Below are positions 32,626-42,330 of a stretch of 64,000 nucleotides of DNA, piece after piece (position 1 is the stretch's first letter; each line of letters starts with the position of its first letter). The notes beneath the pieces are model-generated. The model did not search any database. It saw nothing but the letters and a program-made list of their open reading frames with translations, and was not told the DNA's origin. Source of the stretch: Pseudomonas gingeri (GTDB taxonomy: Bacteria; Pseudomonadota; Gammaproteobacteria; Pseudomonadales; Pseudomonadaceae); contig NZ_JACAOS010000001.1 of the NCBI RefSeq assembly GCF_013386165.1, forward strand, positions 485,476 to 549,475, written 5' to 3'. The position numbers were made by a program, and so were the translations under genes.

Positions 32626-35267
32626 CAGCGTTTCACCAATCCAGTCAAGCCGCCCGCAATGAGGGCGGCGGTATCGGCCAATGCGACCAGCGGATCAAGT
32701 CCTGCCGGCACGGCCATGTAACGTGGTTCCCAATCAGGCTGGAACTTGTCCTTGAAGCGACGCAGGCCCTGGAAGTTGTAGAGCTGCTCGCCGCGCTGGA
32801 ACACCATCGAGCCCAGGCGCTGGGTCAGTGGTGCGCCGCGCCGCGGTTGCAGGCCCGACAACGGCACCATCCCCAGGCTGAAACGCGCATATCCGTGAGC
32901 CTTATAATGCTGAATCAGGCCAACCATCAAGAACTCCATGGTCAGCTTGGGGGCTTCGGGGTGCGAACGCATCAGGTCGAGACTGGCCAGTTCATGGCTG
33001 TGGGTCTCGAGCAGGTTGGCGAACGCCACCGGGCGCCCTTCGAAATGCACGATCGCGACGCGGAAATGGTTGATGTACTCGGGGCTGAAACGGCCCAGGG
33101 AGAAACCTTTCTCGCGCACGTTCTTGCCGGTGAGCCAGGCATCGGAGATGACCTTGAGCTCATCCAGCGGGGCTTGCCCCGGCTCATAGATTTCCAGCGA
33201 CAGACCATCACGGCTACCCCGGTTCCAGGTGTAGCGCAGGTCCTTCATTTCCTTGCCCTTGGACTCGAGGTCAAAGCGCAGCAGGTCGACCCGGGCTTCT
33301 TCACCGAGCTTGATGGCGGTCAGGCCGATGTCCATGTAGTACGGCAGGTTTTCCGCACGCACCTGGTAGAACACCGGACGGGCGTGGTGGGTGTCGCAGA
33401 GGTCGCGGAATTGCCAGATCAGTTCGGCGCGCTGGCGCGTCGGTCCGATCGGATCGTACAGCGCCACCAGGCTGCGGCCACGGCGGGCGTACATCAGGAA
33501 AGCGGTGTCGGTGGGGTGGAACAGGAATGCCTTGTCACCGGTGAGAGCCAGGCCGCCGTCAGGCTGGTCCGAGGCCATCAGCACCTTGAATGCCCGCTCC
33601 ATTTCATCGCTGGTGGGCTGGTGGATCACCGGGCGCGCGGTACGCAGCAGCCAGGTCAGCGAAACGGCGACCAGGACCACGGCGGCCCCCAGCAGCGAAC
33701 GCAAGCCACGGGGCGCATCGCCATCCAGCGCGAACTGCCACCAGAGCTCGTGGCTGTAGGGCACGTCCTGGTAAGCGAACAGCAGCAGCCAGACCGAAGC
33801 CCCGAGCACGCACAGACTGGCCACCAGGTACAGCGGCGAGAATGGCAGTTCGGTCAGGCGGCTGGGTCTATAGAAGGAGCGACGGAAAATCCCCAGCAGA
33901 CAGGCGGTGGCCGTGAGCATGCTGGCTTCTTCCCAATCGAAACCCTTGAGCAGCGAGAGCAGGGCGCCCACCAGCAGCAAGGTCATGGTCAGCATCCAGG
34001 CGGCGGACAAGCGTCGACGCAAGCCCTGGGCCAGCAGCAGGCACAACACGCCTACCAGGCTGGCACCGAAGTGCGAGGCGTCGATCAGGCGATCCGGGAC
34101 CAGGAAGTCGATGCCTTCCAGGCGCGTGTCGATTTCCGGGGTCGCGCCGGAGAACAGCAGGACCACACCGGAGAGGAACACCAGCACGGCGAGGATCGGC
34201 GCCGCGAGGCCGGAGGCGACCCGCATGCTCTGGCGGGTGGTCATCAGGCGCTGGGCTTCGGTGCTCAACAGGGCCAGACAGGCCAGCAGCAACGGTAACA
34301 GCACGTAGATCAGGCGATACAGCAGCAACGCAGCGGCCAGGGGCGCGGCGCCCAGTTCATTGGCGAAGGCCGCCAGCAGAATGGCTTCGAAGACACCGAC
34401 GCCGCCAGGCACATGGCTGAGTACACCGGCGGCCAGGGCCAGCAGGTAGACCAGCAGGAAGGGGCCGAACGGTGGGGCGACGGGCAATAGCAGATAGAGC
34501 ACGGTCGCCGCAGCGGCTACGTCCAGGGCGGTGATGACCAGTTGCAGCAGGGTCAGGCGGGCACTCGGCAGGCGCAGGGTGCGACGTCCGACCTTGACCA
34601 GCAGGTTGTCCTTGATCGGTTGTTCCGGCAGGCGCCGACGGTAGATGCCGATCGCCAGCAGGGCGGCCAGGGCCAACACGACCACGGCGATGCCACCGAG
34701 GAGGTAGGCGGGCAGGTGCAGGGCTTCGGATGCCGCGGGCAGGTTGCTCAGGGTCGCCAGGGCCGCCAGTGGTGGCAGTGCGCAGCCCAGCGACAGGCTG
34801 GCGAACAGGGTCATCCGCGCGACTTCGGCGGCCCCCAGGCCAAAACGGGCATAGAGTCGATAGCGTACCGAACCACCGGAGAGCAGTGACAGGCCGATGG
34901 CATTGCCGATGGCGAAGGCAGTGAAACCGCCGAGTACCAGGGTGCGCTTGGGCAGCTGCACGTCGGCGTAGCGACTGGCAGACCATTCATAACCCAGGAG
35001 GATAATGAAGCCGATGGCGGTCGCTGCCAGGGCGCCGCCCAGGGCCGGTTTGGGCACGCTGAGAATCGAATCGTGCAGGGCGTCCAGGTCGAGTTCAATC
35101 AACAGGTGACGACAGGCGATCAAGGCGATGGCGAACAGAAACAGGGTGACGGCCAAGCCGACGGACTGCCGGTACTTGCTCAACAGATCCAGCCAACGGA
35201 GACGGTTGGCGGTGATCGGGTGTGTCGCTGTAACAGTATCGTGTGGTTCGGACGAGTTGGCGCGCAT
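32625..35267 (-). CDS. mprF: MprF-type aminoacyl-phosphatidylglycerol synthase/flippase
   Basis: An 880-residue bifunctional inner-membrane protein. About fourteen transmembrane helices in the first 540 residues form the flippase domain. The C-terminal 330-residue DUF2156 GNAT-like synthase domain includes LALTGDKAFLFHPTDTAFLMYARRGRS and VYEPGQAPLDELKVISDAWL-type segments. It transfers an amino acid from charged tRNA to phosphatidylglycerol, making the membrane less anionic and more resistant to cationic peptides. Whether alanine (as in P. aeruginosa) or lysine is used cannot be told. The ATG at 35267 has GAGG 7 nt upstream. Confidence 0.93.
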   Translation of the reverse strand: MRANSSEPHDTVTATHPITANRLRWLDLLSKYRQSVGLAVTLFLFAIALIACRHLLIELDLDALHDSILSVPKPALGGALAATAIGFIILLGYEWSASRYADVQLPKRTLVLGGFTAFAIGNAIGLSLLSGGSVRYRLYARFGLGAAEVARMTLFASLSLGCALPPLAALATLSNLPAASEALHLPAYLLGGIAVVVLALAALLAIGIYRRRLPEQPIKDNLLVKVGRRTLRLPSARLTLLQLVITALDVAAAATVLYLLLPVAPPFGPFLLVYLLALAAGVLSHVPGGVGVFEAILLAAFANELGAAPLAAALLLYRLIYVLLPLLLACLALLSTEAQRLMTTRQSMRVASGLAAPILAVLVFLSGVVLLFSGATPEIDTRLEGIDFLVPDRLIDASHFGASLVGVLCLLLAQGLRRRLSAAWMLTMTLLLVGALLSLLKGFDWEEASMLTATACLLGIFRRSFYRPSRLTELPFSPLYLVASLCVLGASVWLLLFAYQDVPYSHELWWQFALDGDAPRGLRSLLGAAVVLVAVSLTWLLRTARPVIHQPTSDEMERAFKVLMASDQPDGGLALTGDKAFLFHPTDTAFLMYARRGRSLVALYDPIGPTRQRAELIWQFRDLCDTHHARPVFYQVRAENLPYYMDIGLTAIKLGEEARVDLLRFDLESKGKEMKDLRYTWNRGSRDGLSLEIYEPGQAPLDELKVISDAWLTGKNVREKGFSLGRFSPEYINHFRVAIVHFEGRPVAFANLLETHSHELASLDLMRSHPEAPKLTMEFLMVGLIQHYKAHGYARFSLGMVPLSGLQPRRGAPLTQRLGSMVFQRGEQLYNFQGLRRFKDKFQPDWEPRYMAVPAGLDPLVALADTAALIAGGLTGLVKR

Positions 35268-35507
35268 CAATCACCTCGAGGATTGTGCGCGACAGGATGG
35301 GGGTATCCAGCCAAGTTACCAATCCCTATGGACAAAATAAGTGCAAATATTAACGTGTCTGGCCGTTGTACGGCGACCCACGCCCCGGGCTGTTGTAGAG
35401 GAAGTTTGTTGCGGATTCAGCTTAGCCTGTGCAGCCATTGACTGCGGTATCCGTCGAGGGTTCGATCCTTACTGTAATGATCGGATGAAAGTTTTTTCGG
35501 CGGATAC
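35268..35507. other. intergenic region, no gene seen
   Basis: The 240 bp between mprF and the first tRNA terminator hold no gene or repeat I can support. The mprF promoter is expected here on the minus strand. Confidence 0.5.
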
Positions 35508-35541
35508 AAAAAAGGCCACTCTTTCGAGCAGCCTTTTCTGA
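35508..35541 (-). terminator. terminator of the first tRNA-fMet gene
   Basis: AAAAGGC and GCCTTTT arms around CACTCTTTCGAGCA form a hairpin with a run of T on the minus strand. A nearly identical copy lies behind the second tRNA gene. Confidence 0.8.
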
Positions 35542-35545
35542 TATT

Positions 35546-35622
<77 letters not shown>

Positions 35623-35635
35623 TCTGTGTGGCGGC

Positions 35636-35663
35636 ATTCTACAGCCGAACGGCGAGGTGTCAA
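35636..35663 (-). promoter_or_regulatory. sigma-70 promoter of tRNA-fMet copy 1
   Basis: On the minus strand TTGACA (35663-35658), a 16-nt spacer and TAGAAT (35641-35636) lie just upstream of the mature tRNA. Confidence 0.85.
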
Positions 35664-35778
35664 CCGTTAATGGTCCATTTGGTCAAAATAATGCGCAAAG
35701 CCTCGATTTGGCCGGTCGCCTTCAGTAAGTGTCCGACAATCAAGGTTTTTTAACTCGGGGTGGAAAAACAGGCACGCA

Positions 35779-35813
35779 CAAAAAAGGCCACTCTTTCGAG
35801 TAGCCTTTTTTGA
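35779..35813 (-). terminator. terminator of the second tRNA-fMet gene
   Basis: AAAAAAGGC and GCCTTTTTT arms form a hairpin with a T-run on the minus strand. It is the copy of the element at 35508-35541, better preserved. Confidence 0.85.
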
Positions 35814-35817
35814 TGTT

Positions 35818-35894
<77 letters not shown>

Positions 35895-35907
35895 TCTGTG
35901 TGTCGGC

Positions 35908-35935
35908 ATTCTACAGAGAAACGCCAGGCTGTCAA
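35908..35935 (-). promoter_or_regulatory. sigma-70 promoter of tRNA-fMet copy 2
   Basis: TTGACA, a 16-nt spacer and TAGAAT on the minus strand (35935 to 35908). The spacer differs from copy 1, while the two hexamers and the CCGCCACACAGA-type leader are kept. Confidence 0.85.
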
Positions 35936-36112
35936 ACCCTAATTAAGAAAAACCTCTTTATTGTTCAAATGCTTAGCGTTCAGAACGGACCCTGCGGCGA
36001 GCCTCCGGGCCATGCCGTGCAAGGCTTACAGCTCTATCAGGGACCGGGTTTCGATTGAGAAACTAAATTCAAAAGGGTGTTTTCCTACGGCTAAAGAGGA
36101 AGAATCAAACTA

Positions 36113-36128
36113 CTGGTGCTATATACAG
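36113..36128 (+). promoter_or_regulatory. LexA (SOS) box of dinB
   Basis: CTGGTGCTATATACAG matches the gammaproteobacterial LexA operator CTG-N10-CAG with an A+T-rich right half. It lies 60 bp before the dinB start, as expected for SOS control of this polymerase. Confidence 0.8.
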
Positions 36129-36188
36129 GTGCTGGTGAGATACTGTCGGCCTGTAGCGTTTCCGCTCCCTGAATGAACCCGTGTTTTC

Positions 36189-37250
36189 ATGACGCAACGC
36201 AAAATCATCCACGTCGACTGTGATTGCTTCTACGCCGCCATCGAGATGCGTGATAACCCGAGCCTGGCCGGCAAGCCCATGGCTGTGGGGGGATCGGCGG
36301 ATCGGCGCGGGGTGATTGCCACCTGCAATTACGAGGCGCGGGCCTTTGGTGTGCGTTCGGCAATGTCGTCGCGGCATGCCTTGAGCCTGTGTCCGGACCT
36401 GGTCATCGTCAAGCCGCGCATGGATGCCTATAAGGAGGCGTCGAAGGATATCCAGGCGATCTTTCGCGACTACACCGACCTGATCGAACCCTTGTCCCTG
36501 GATGAAGCTTACCTGGATGTGTCCGACAGCCCGCACTTTGCCGGCAGCGCGACACGTATCGCCCAGGACATCCGGCGTCGGGTGTCGAAACAATTGCACA
36601 TCACCGTTTCTGCCGGAGTGGCGCCGAACAAGTTCCTGGCCAAGATCGCCAGCGACTGGAAAAAGCCCAATGGGTTGTTTGTGATCACGCCGGACCAGGT
36701 GGAGGATTTTGTCGCCGGCTTGCCGGTCAAGAAACTGCACGGGGTGGGCAAGGTCACGGCGGACAAGCTCGGGCGGCTGGGGATTGTCGATTGCCTGCAA
36801 TTGCGCGAGTGGGGCAAGTTGGCCCTGGTCCGTGAGTTCGGCAGTTTTGGCGAGCGACTGTGGGGGCTGGCCCGTGGGATCGATGAGCGGCTGGTGCACA
36901 ACGACAGTCGGCGGCAGTCGGTCAGTGTCGAAAATACCTACGATGCCGACCTGCCGGACCTTGCCAGTTGCCTGGAAAAACTCCCCGAACTGATGGAAAC
37001 CCTTGCCGGACGCATTGCCCGGCTCGACAGCAGCTATCGACCGGGCAAGCCGTTCGTCAAAGTGAAGTTCCACGACTTCACCCAGACGACCCTGGAGCAG
37101 GCTGGGGCAGGGCGGGATCTGGAGAGTTATCGGCAGTTGCTGAGCCAGGCCTTTGCCCGAGGGGAGCGGCCGGTACGGTTGCTGGGGATCGGCGTGCGTT
37201 TGCAGGATTTGCGCGGTGGTCATGAGCAACTGGAGTTGTTCAGTCAGTGA
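36189..37250 (+). CDS. dinB: DNA polymerase IV
   Basis: DinB is a Y-family translesion polymerase of the SOS response. The 353-residue protein starts with the catalytic IIHVDCDCFYAAIEMRDNP, followed by SLDEAYLDVSDS with the second pair of catalytic acidic residues. VAPNKFLAKIASDWKKPNG, the thumb HhH region (KLHGVGKVTADKLGRLG) and the little-finger domain follow. The C-terminus ends LELFSQ, which resembles a QLELF-type clamp-binding motif. A LexA box lies upstream. Confidence 0.97.
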   Translation: MTQRKIIHVDCDCFYAAIEMRDNPSLAGKPMAVGGSADRRGVIATCNYEARAFGVRSAMSSRHALSLCPDLVIVKPRMDAYKEASKDIQAIFRDYTDLIEPLSLDEAYLDVSDSPHFAGSATRIAQDIRRRVSKQLHITVSAGVAPNKFLAKIASDWKKPNGLFVITPDQVEDFVAGLPVKKLHGVGKVTADKLGRLGIVDCLQLREWGKLALVREFGSFGERLWGLARGIDERLVHNDSRRQSVSVENTYDADLPDLASCLEKLPELMETLAGRIARLDSSYRPGKPFVKVKFHDFTQTTLEQAGAGRDLESYRQLLSQAFARGERPVRLLGIGVRLQDLRGGHEQLELFSQ

Positions 37251-37308
37251 GGCGGTCCTGTCGATACCGTCCTGCTCGTTAACGTACCACGATGATCGAC
37301 GCGGTCCC

Positions 37309-37392
37309 TGTAGGAGCTGGCTTGCCAGCGATGAGGCCCTTGAGTCTTGCGGTGTTCTTGCTGACGCCATCGCCAGCAAGCCGTCTCCCACA
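37309..37392. repeat. REP doublet
   Basis: TGTAGGAGCTGGCTTGCCAG and GCCAGCAAGCCGTCTCCCACA form an inverted pair between the converging dinB and lipoprotein genes. Confidence 0.85.
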
Positions 37393-37416
37393 GATTTTGT
37401 CTTCTTTCCGAGTGCC

Positions 37417-38370
37417 TTAGTGGGCCTCGGGATCCGCGACCAGTCGCCCGGTTTTTCTGGTCAGGGTCTTGAGAAACTCACGCTGCAACTCGGGATCGTT
37501 GCGGGTCAGTTCGATCAGGCTCTGTTCCAGTTCGCTGGCTTCGTCTTCCAGCCCCAACTCTGACAAGCGCTTGACCCGATGCACCCATTGGTTGACGTCG
37601 TCACCCTCCAGGTCGTTGTAGATCAGGTCGTGGGCTTCCAGCAGTTTGCCGCGCAGGGTGCTGCTGATGGACAGGCTTGAATCCGAATGGATTTGCCCCT
37701 GGGCATCTTCCACGCGGATCTGCAGATTGCCGATGCGATACAGGTCCTGCTCGGCAAACGGGCTGTCCAGCAGGTTGAGGCGCAGCACGCCGTTGCGGTC
37801 GGTGGTCAGTTCCGCGGTCTGCTTGCCGGCGACGACTTCCACCGGTCGTTCCGACCAGGGCGGGCTTGAGTATTCCGTGCGTTTGTCACGCTGGACGTCC
37901 TCGACCCCGGCAAGGTTACGCTGGGCACGCCCGCCGGACTCGACGTTCATGAACGGATTGAGGCCGTCGATGCCGTCCTTGAGCCAGCCATGGGTCATGC
38001 TGTCCGGCAGGTGACCGAGGGCAAAGATATTCGCCACATTGGCGCCGACGCCGCCGACCAGTGCCACGGCGCCCAGGGGCATTTCATAGACCTTGCGCCA
38101 GCCTTGATACGGCGTGTAGCGGTCATAGCGACGGGTGACGTCGAACTCGGTGACTTCGAAGGTCTTCTGCTCGTGAATCCGCACGCGGCGTTGCGGCAGC
38201 TCAAGGATCTTGGGGTCGCCGACATCGATCTGCAAATTATGCGCGAGCAGTTTGCGCTCGATGCGCTCTTCATGCTCGCTGCTTTGTGACATGTGATTGG
38301 CGCAGCCGCTGACCAGCAGGGCGCCGCACAGTGCGGCGCCCCCGAGGGCTAAGGTACTTCGATTGAACAT
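37417..38370 (-). CDS. hypothetical outer-membrane lipoprotein
   Basis: A 317-residue protein with a lipoprotein signal (LLVSGC at about residues 18-23). The body contains an HNLQIDVGDPKILELPQRRV segment, a hydrophobic glycine stretch (PLGAVALVGGVGANVANIFALG), a beta-rich middle, and a helical C-terminus rich in Glu/Leu (SELGLEDEASELEQSLIELT). I do not recognise the family. It is 17 bp downstream of proS on the same strand and probably co-transcribed. Confidence 0.8.
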   Translation of the reverse strand: MFNRSTLALGGAALCGALLVSGCANHMSQSSEHEERIERKLLAHNLQIDVGDPKILELPQRRVRIHEQKTFEVTEFDVTRRYDRYTPYQGWRKVYEMPLGAVALVGGVGANVANIFALGHLPDSMTHGWLKDGIDGLNPFMNVESGGRAQRNLAGVEDVQRDKRTEYSSPPWSERPVEVVAGKQTAELTTDRNGVLRLNLLDSPFAEQDLYRIGNLQIRVEDAQGQIHSDSSLSISSTLRGKLLEAHDLIYNDLEGDDVNQWVHRVKRLSELGLEDEASELEQSLIELTRNDPELQREFLKTLTRKTGRLVADPEAH

Positions 38371-38387
38371 GGGCGCTCTATCTGGAC

Positions 38388-40103
38388 TCAGCGACGGATA
38401 CGGGCCTGAAGGAACGACAGCACTTCGGCGACCGGCAGCGCGTGCGCCTCGGCCTCGGTGCGGCTCTTGTATTCCAGGTTGCCTTCGGCCAGGCCGCGGT
38501 CGCTGACCACGATCCGATGGGGGATGCCGACCAGTTCCATGTCCGCAAACTTGATGCCCGGGCTGGTTTTCTTGTCGCGGTCGTCCAGCAGCACTTCGAA
38601 GCCGGCGGCCGTCAGTTCGGCGTAGAGCTTGTCGGTGGCTTCGCGAACCAGTTCGGTCTCGTAGCGCAGCGGTACCAGGGCGATTTGGAACGGCGCGAGG
38701 GAGTCGCTCCAGATGATGCCGTTGGCGTCGTTGTTCTGTTCGATGGCGGCGGCGACCACGCGGGAAACACCGATACCGTAGCAGCCCATGGTCAGGGTGA
38801 CCGGCTTGCCGTTCTCGCCCAGGACCTGGCACTTCATTGCTTCGCTGTACTTGGTGCCCAGCTGGAAGATATGGCCGACTTCGATGCCGCGCTTGATCTC
38901 CAGGGTGCCCTTGCCGTCCGGGCTCGGATCGCCGGCCACGACGTTACGCAGGTCGGCCACGGTCGGTACGGGCAGGTCACGTTCCCAGTTGACGCCGAAG
39001 TAGTGCTTGTCGTCGATGTTGGCACCGATACCGAAGTCGCTCATCAGCTCGACCGAACGGTCGATGATGATTGGCAGCGGCAGGTTCAGCGGGCCGAGGG
39101 AACCGGCGCCAGCGCCGATGGCGTCACGCAGTTCGGCGTCGGAGGCCATGACCAGCGGGCTGGCGACGCCTGGCTGGTTGCCGGCCTTGATTTCGTTCAG
39201 TTCGTGGTCGCCACGGATGATCAGGGCAATCAGCTTGCCGGCTTCTTCGGCGTGGACGATCAGGGTCTTGACGGTCTTTTCGATCGCCAGGTTGTAGCCT
39301 TCAACCAACTGCGCAATGGTTTTCGCGTCAGGGGTGTCGACCAGGCGCAGCGCTTCGCTCGGTGCCGCGCGGGAGGTTTCGCGAGGCACGGCTTCGGCTT
39401 TCTCGATGTTCGCTGCGTACTCGGAGCCGTTGCTGAAGACGATATCGTCTTCGCCGGACTCGGCCAGTACGTGGAACTCATGGGAACCGGCGCCACCGAT
39501 GGAGCCGTTGTCCGCTTCCACCGGGCGGAACTTCAGGCCCAGGCGGGTAAAGACATTGCAGTACGCCTGGTGCATGCGGTCGTAGGTGACCTGCAGCGAG
39601 GCCTGGTCGGCGTGGAAGGAGTAGGCGTCCTTCATGATGAACTCGCGACCGCGCATCAGGCCGAAGCGTGGACGGATTTCGTCACGGAATTTGGTCTGGA
39701 TCTGGTACAGGTTGATCGGCAGCTGCTTGTAGCTGCTCAGCTCGTTGCGGCACAGATCGGTGATCACTTCTTCGTGGGTCGGGCCGGCGCAGAAGTCACG
39801 ATCGTGGCGATCTTTCAGGCGCAGCAGCTCAGGGCCGTATTGTTCCCAGCGACCGGATTCCTGCCACAGTTCAGCCGGTTGGATACCGGGCATCAGCACT
39901 TCCAGGGCACCGGCGGCGTTCATTTCCTCGCGCACGATGGCTTCGACCTTGCGCATTACGCGCAGGCCCATGGGCAGCCAGGTGTACAGGCCGGAAGCGA
40001 GTTTGCGGATCATCCCGGCACGCAGCATCAGCTGGTGGCTGATCACGACCGCATCGGAAGGCGTTTCTTTCTGTGTGGCGAGCAAATATTGACTGGTGCG
40101 CAT
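38388..40103 (-). CDS. proS: prolyl-tRNA synthetase
   Basis: ProS charges tRNA(Pro). The 571-residue bacterial-type class II enzyme has motif 1 ([24 protein letters not shown]), motif 2 ([26 protein letters not shown]), the inserted editing domain (about residues 230-390, with [20 protein letters not shown]), motif 3 ([17 protein letters not shown]) and a C-terminal anticodon-binding domain ([20 protein letters not shown]). The length is normal. Confidence 0.97.
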   Translation of the reverse strand: MRTSQYLLATQKETPSDAVVISHQLMLRAGMIRKLASGLYTWLPMGLRVMRKVEAIVREEMNAAGALEVLMPGIQPAELWQESGRWEQYGPELLRLKDRHDRDFCAGPTHEEVITDLCRNELSSYKQLPINLYQIQTKFRDEIRPRFGLMRGREFIMKDAYSFHADQASLQVTYDRMHQAYCNVFTRLGLKFRPVEADNGSIGGAGSHEFHVLAESGEDDIVFSNGSEYAANIEKAEAVPRETSRAAPSEALRLVDTPDAKTIAQLVEGYNLAIEKTVKTLIVHAEEAGKLIALIIRGDHELNEIKAGNQPGVASPLVMASDAELRDAIGAGAGSLGPLNLPLPIIIDRSVELMSDFGIGANIDDKHYFGVNWERDLPVPTVADLRNVVAGDPSPDGKGTLEIKRGIEVGHIFQLGTKYSEAMKCQVLGENGKPVTLTMGCYGIGVSRVVAAAIEQNNDANGIIWSDSLAPFQIALVPLRYETELVREATDKLYAELTAAGFEVLLDDRDKKTSPGIKFADMELVGIPHRIVVSDRGLAEGNLEYKSRTEAEAHALPVAEVLSFLQARIRR

Positions 40104-40220
40104 GGTTGGCCGTTGTCGCTTGCTGATGACTGAAAATGACTGGGCATTGTACGGGTGTGATTCGGCGACGTACAGGCGTGTCGCCGCGCCGCCCTGGGGA
40201 AGGGCGGTGGCGTCCAGTGT

Positions 40221-41765
40221 TTACGGGGTTTCTTCGCCGACGGCGGCGGGCATCGCGCCTTCGCCACGACTGGATTGATACCAGTGGATGGCAATCAGGA
40301 TCAGGGTCGGGATGCCCATCACGGCGGTAATGATGAAGAACTTGTGGTAGCCGAACTTTTCCACCATCACCCCGGAATAGCCGCCGATCAAGCGCGGCAG
40401 CAGGAGCATGATCGAGCTGAGCAGGGCGTACTGGGTCGCGGAGAACTTCAGGTTGGTCAGGCTCGACAGGTAGGCGACGAAGGCCGAGGTCGCCATGCCT
40501 GAACTGAAGTTGTCCAGGGAGATGGTGACGATCAGCATCTTCAGGTTCGGGCCCATGTCGGCCAGCAGCATGAACAGCAGGTTGGTCGCCGCCGAGGCCG
40601 CACCACCGATGAACAGGATCGGCAGGATGCCAAAGCGCACGATCAGCAGCCCGCCCATGCCGGCCCCCAGCAGGGTCATGATCAGGCCGAAGATCTTGCT
40701 GACCCCGGCGATCTGGTCCTTGGTGAAACCCTGGTCGATATAGAACACGTTGGCCATCACGCCCATCACCGTGTCCGACATCCGGTAGGTGGCGATCAGC
40801 CCCAGCAACAGCAGGGCCTGCCAGCGATAACGGACGATAAAGTCATTGACCGGTGTCAGCACCGGAGCCAGGCCGCGGCGGCCCATGCTCGACAGGCAGA
40901 GGGTAGTGAGGATGGTGTAGAGGATGGCCCGCAGGAAGGCGCGGTCTTCCAGCAGCAGGTCGAGCATGCTCCGGCCCTGGAACAGCACGCTGGCGAAATC
41001 GGTGTTGTAGAGCTGGGTGAACATCGCCGGCACCGAGACCAGCAGGATGATCAGCACGAAGACCGAGGACAGCTGGTGGACGAAACTGTAGCGCCCGGCG
41101 GACAGCTGGGTTCGCAGCGGCACTGGCGGTTCGCGCATGAAGAAGGTAGTGAGCAGCGCCGGGATCATCAGCAGGCCGAACAGCACGTAGGTGCCGGTCC
41201 AGGCCGAGTGTTTATAGCTGAAGCCGGTGGAGCCGAAACCCTCGGCGAAAAACAGCGCGCCGGCGGTGGCCAGCAGGGCCGCGACCCGATAGCCGGACAT
41301 ATAGCTGGCGGCGAGGGCGGCTTGCTGGCTGTCGTTGGCGATTTCCAGGCGATAAGCGTCCACCGCGATGTCCTGGGTCGCGGAGGCGAATGCCACGATC
41401 ACGGCAATGGCGATCAGCCAGGACAGGTGTTTCTGTGGGTCGCAGAAACCCATGCCGATCAAACCGAGAACGATCAGGATCTGCGCCAGCACCAGCCAGG
41501 AGCGTCGCCGTCCGAGTTTGCCGAGCAGGGGCAGGCGCCATTGGTCGAGCAAAGGCGACCAGACCCATTTGAAGGCATAGGCCAAGCCGATCAGGCTGGC
41601 ATAACCGATGGTCTCGCGTGCGACGCCGGCTTCACGCAGCCAGACGGAAAGCGTGGAGAACACCAACATATAAGGCAGACCGGCGGCGAAACCGAGCAGC
41701 AAGAGCACGAGTGTCGATGGGCTGGCATAAGCGGCGAGCGCGGCGCGCCAGGTTTTACGGGGCAT
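40221..41765 (-). CDS. ampG: AmpG-type muropeptide permease
   Basis: AmpG imports GlcNAc-anhydroMurNAc muropeptides for recycling and so links cell-wall damage to AmpC beta-lactamase induction. The 514-residue MFS protein has about fourteen hydrophobic segments. Family motifs include SVWLREAGVARETIGYASLIGLAYAFKWVWSPLLDQ, ASATQDIAVDAYRLEI and GMATSAFVAYLSSLTN. It lies 43 bp downstream of the alkyltransferase-like gene. Confidence 0.92.
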   Translation of the reverse strand: MPRKTWRAALAAYASPSTLVLLLLGFAAGLPYMLVFSTLSVWLREAGVARETIGYASLIGLAYAFKWVWSPLLDQWRLPLLGKLGRRRSWLVLAQILIVLGLIGMGFCDPQKHLSWLIAIAVIVAFASATQDIAVDAYRLEIANDSQQAALAASYMSGYRVAALLATAGALFFAEGFGSTGFSYKHSAWTGTYVLFGLLMIPALLTTFFMREPPVPLRTQLSAGRYSFVHQLSSVFVLIILLVSVPAMFTQLYNTDFASVLFQGRSMLDLLLEDRAFLRAILYTILTTLCLSSMGRRGLAPVLTPVNDFIVRYRWQALLLLGLIATYRMSDTVMGVMANVFYIDQGFTKDQIAGVSKIFGLIMTLLGAGMGGLLIVRFGILPILFIGGAASAATNLLFMLLADMGPNLKMLIVTISLDNFSSGMATSAFVAYLSSLTNLKFSATQYALLSSIMLLLPRLIGGYSGVMVEKFGYHKFFIITAVMGIPTLILIAIHWYQSSRGEGAMPAAVGEETP

Positions 41766-41808
41766 GGGCTGGAATCTGCCTCAGGTTAGCGGAAACAAAG
41801 CGCGCACT

Positions 41809-42159
41809 CTAACCGCTGTGCTCTATCGGGCGCCAGCCATGGCGCTTGATATCGACACGATTGTTCAGGACCGTGAGGCCTTCAGTCCGCAGCCGGGCGC
41901 GTTGTTCGTCACCGGATGGGCTGCCGGCCGGCAGGCTGATCCGACCACCGGCACCCAGTACCCGGTGCCAGGGCAGGCGCGTGTCGGCGGGTAATTGGCT
42001 CAAGGTCCGACCGACCCAGCGCGCGGCACGCCCCAGGCCCGCCAGCTCGGCGAGCTGGCCATAGGTCACGACCCGTCCTTCGGGGACTTGCGCCAGGGTC
42101 AGGTAGAGGGCCGTGCGGCGCATCTGCGCAGGGCTTTCGACGGCGCTGTCTTCGTTCAT
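41809..42159 (-). CDS. alkyltransferase-like protein (MGMT family, PWHR active site)
   Basis: A 116-residue protein of the O6-alkylguanine-DNA alkyltransferase family. VPEGRVVTYGQLAELAGLGRAARWVGRTL holds the DNA-recognition helix and arginine finger. The usual PCHR acceptor is PWHR here (LPWHRVLGAGG), so the cysteine that takes the alkyl group is missing. This is the ATL pattern: such proteins bind O6-alkylguanine and pass it to nucleotide excision repair. It starts an operon with ampG. Confidence 0.9.
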   Translation of the reverse strand: MNEDSAVESPAQMRRTALYLTLAQVPEGRVVTYGQLAELAGLGRAARWVGRTLSQLPADTRLPWHRVLGAGGRISLPAGSPSGDEQRARLRTEGLTVLNNRVDIKRHGWRPIEHSG

Positions 42160-42330
42160 TGGGGGCAGTCCTGTTCAGGGATCTGGCTGCTGATGTAGGT
42201 CATTTCTGCAAGTTGAGAGTGATTATTGAACTAGGACGTTGTTCAGTCGGTCCCTCCTTGGTCAAGGCATTACCCTACCCTGAGGGATAATGCCGGTTTT
42301 TTTCCGCAAACCCGAGTCCTCTCTCTGCTT

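Noticed and set aside
32472..34298. 608-codon frame antisense to mprF and virJ
   Set aside because: It spans two real genes on the other strand and has a biased Gln/His/Arg composition.
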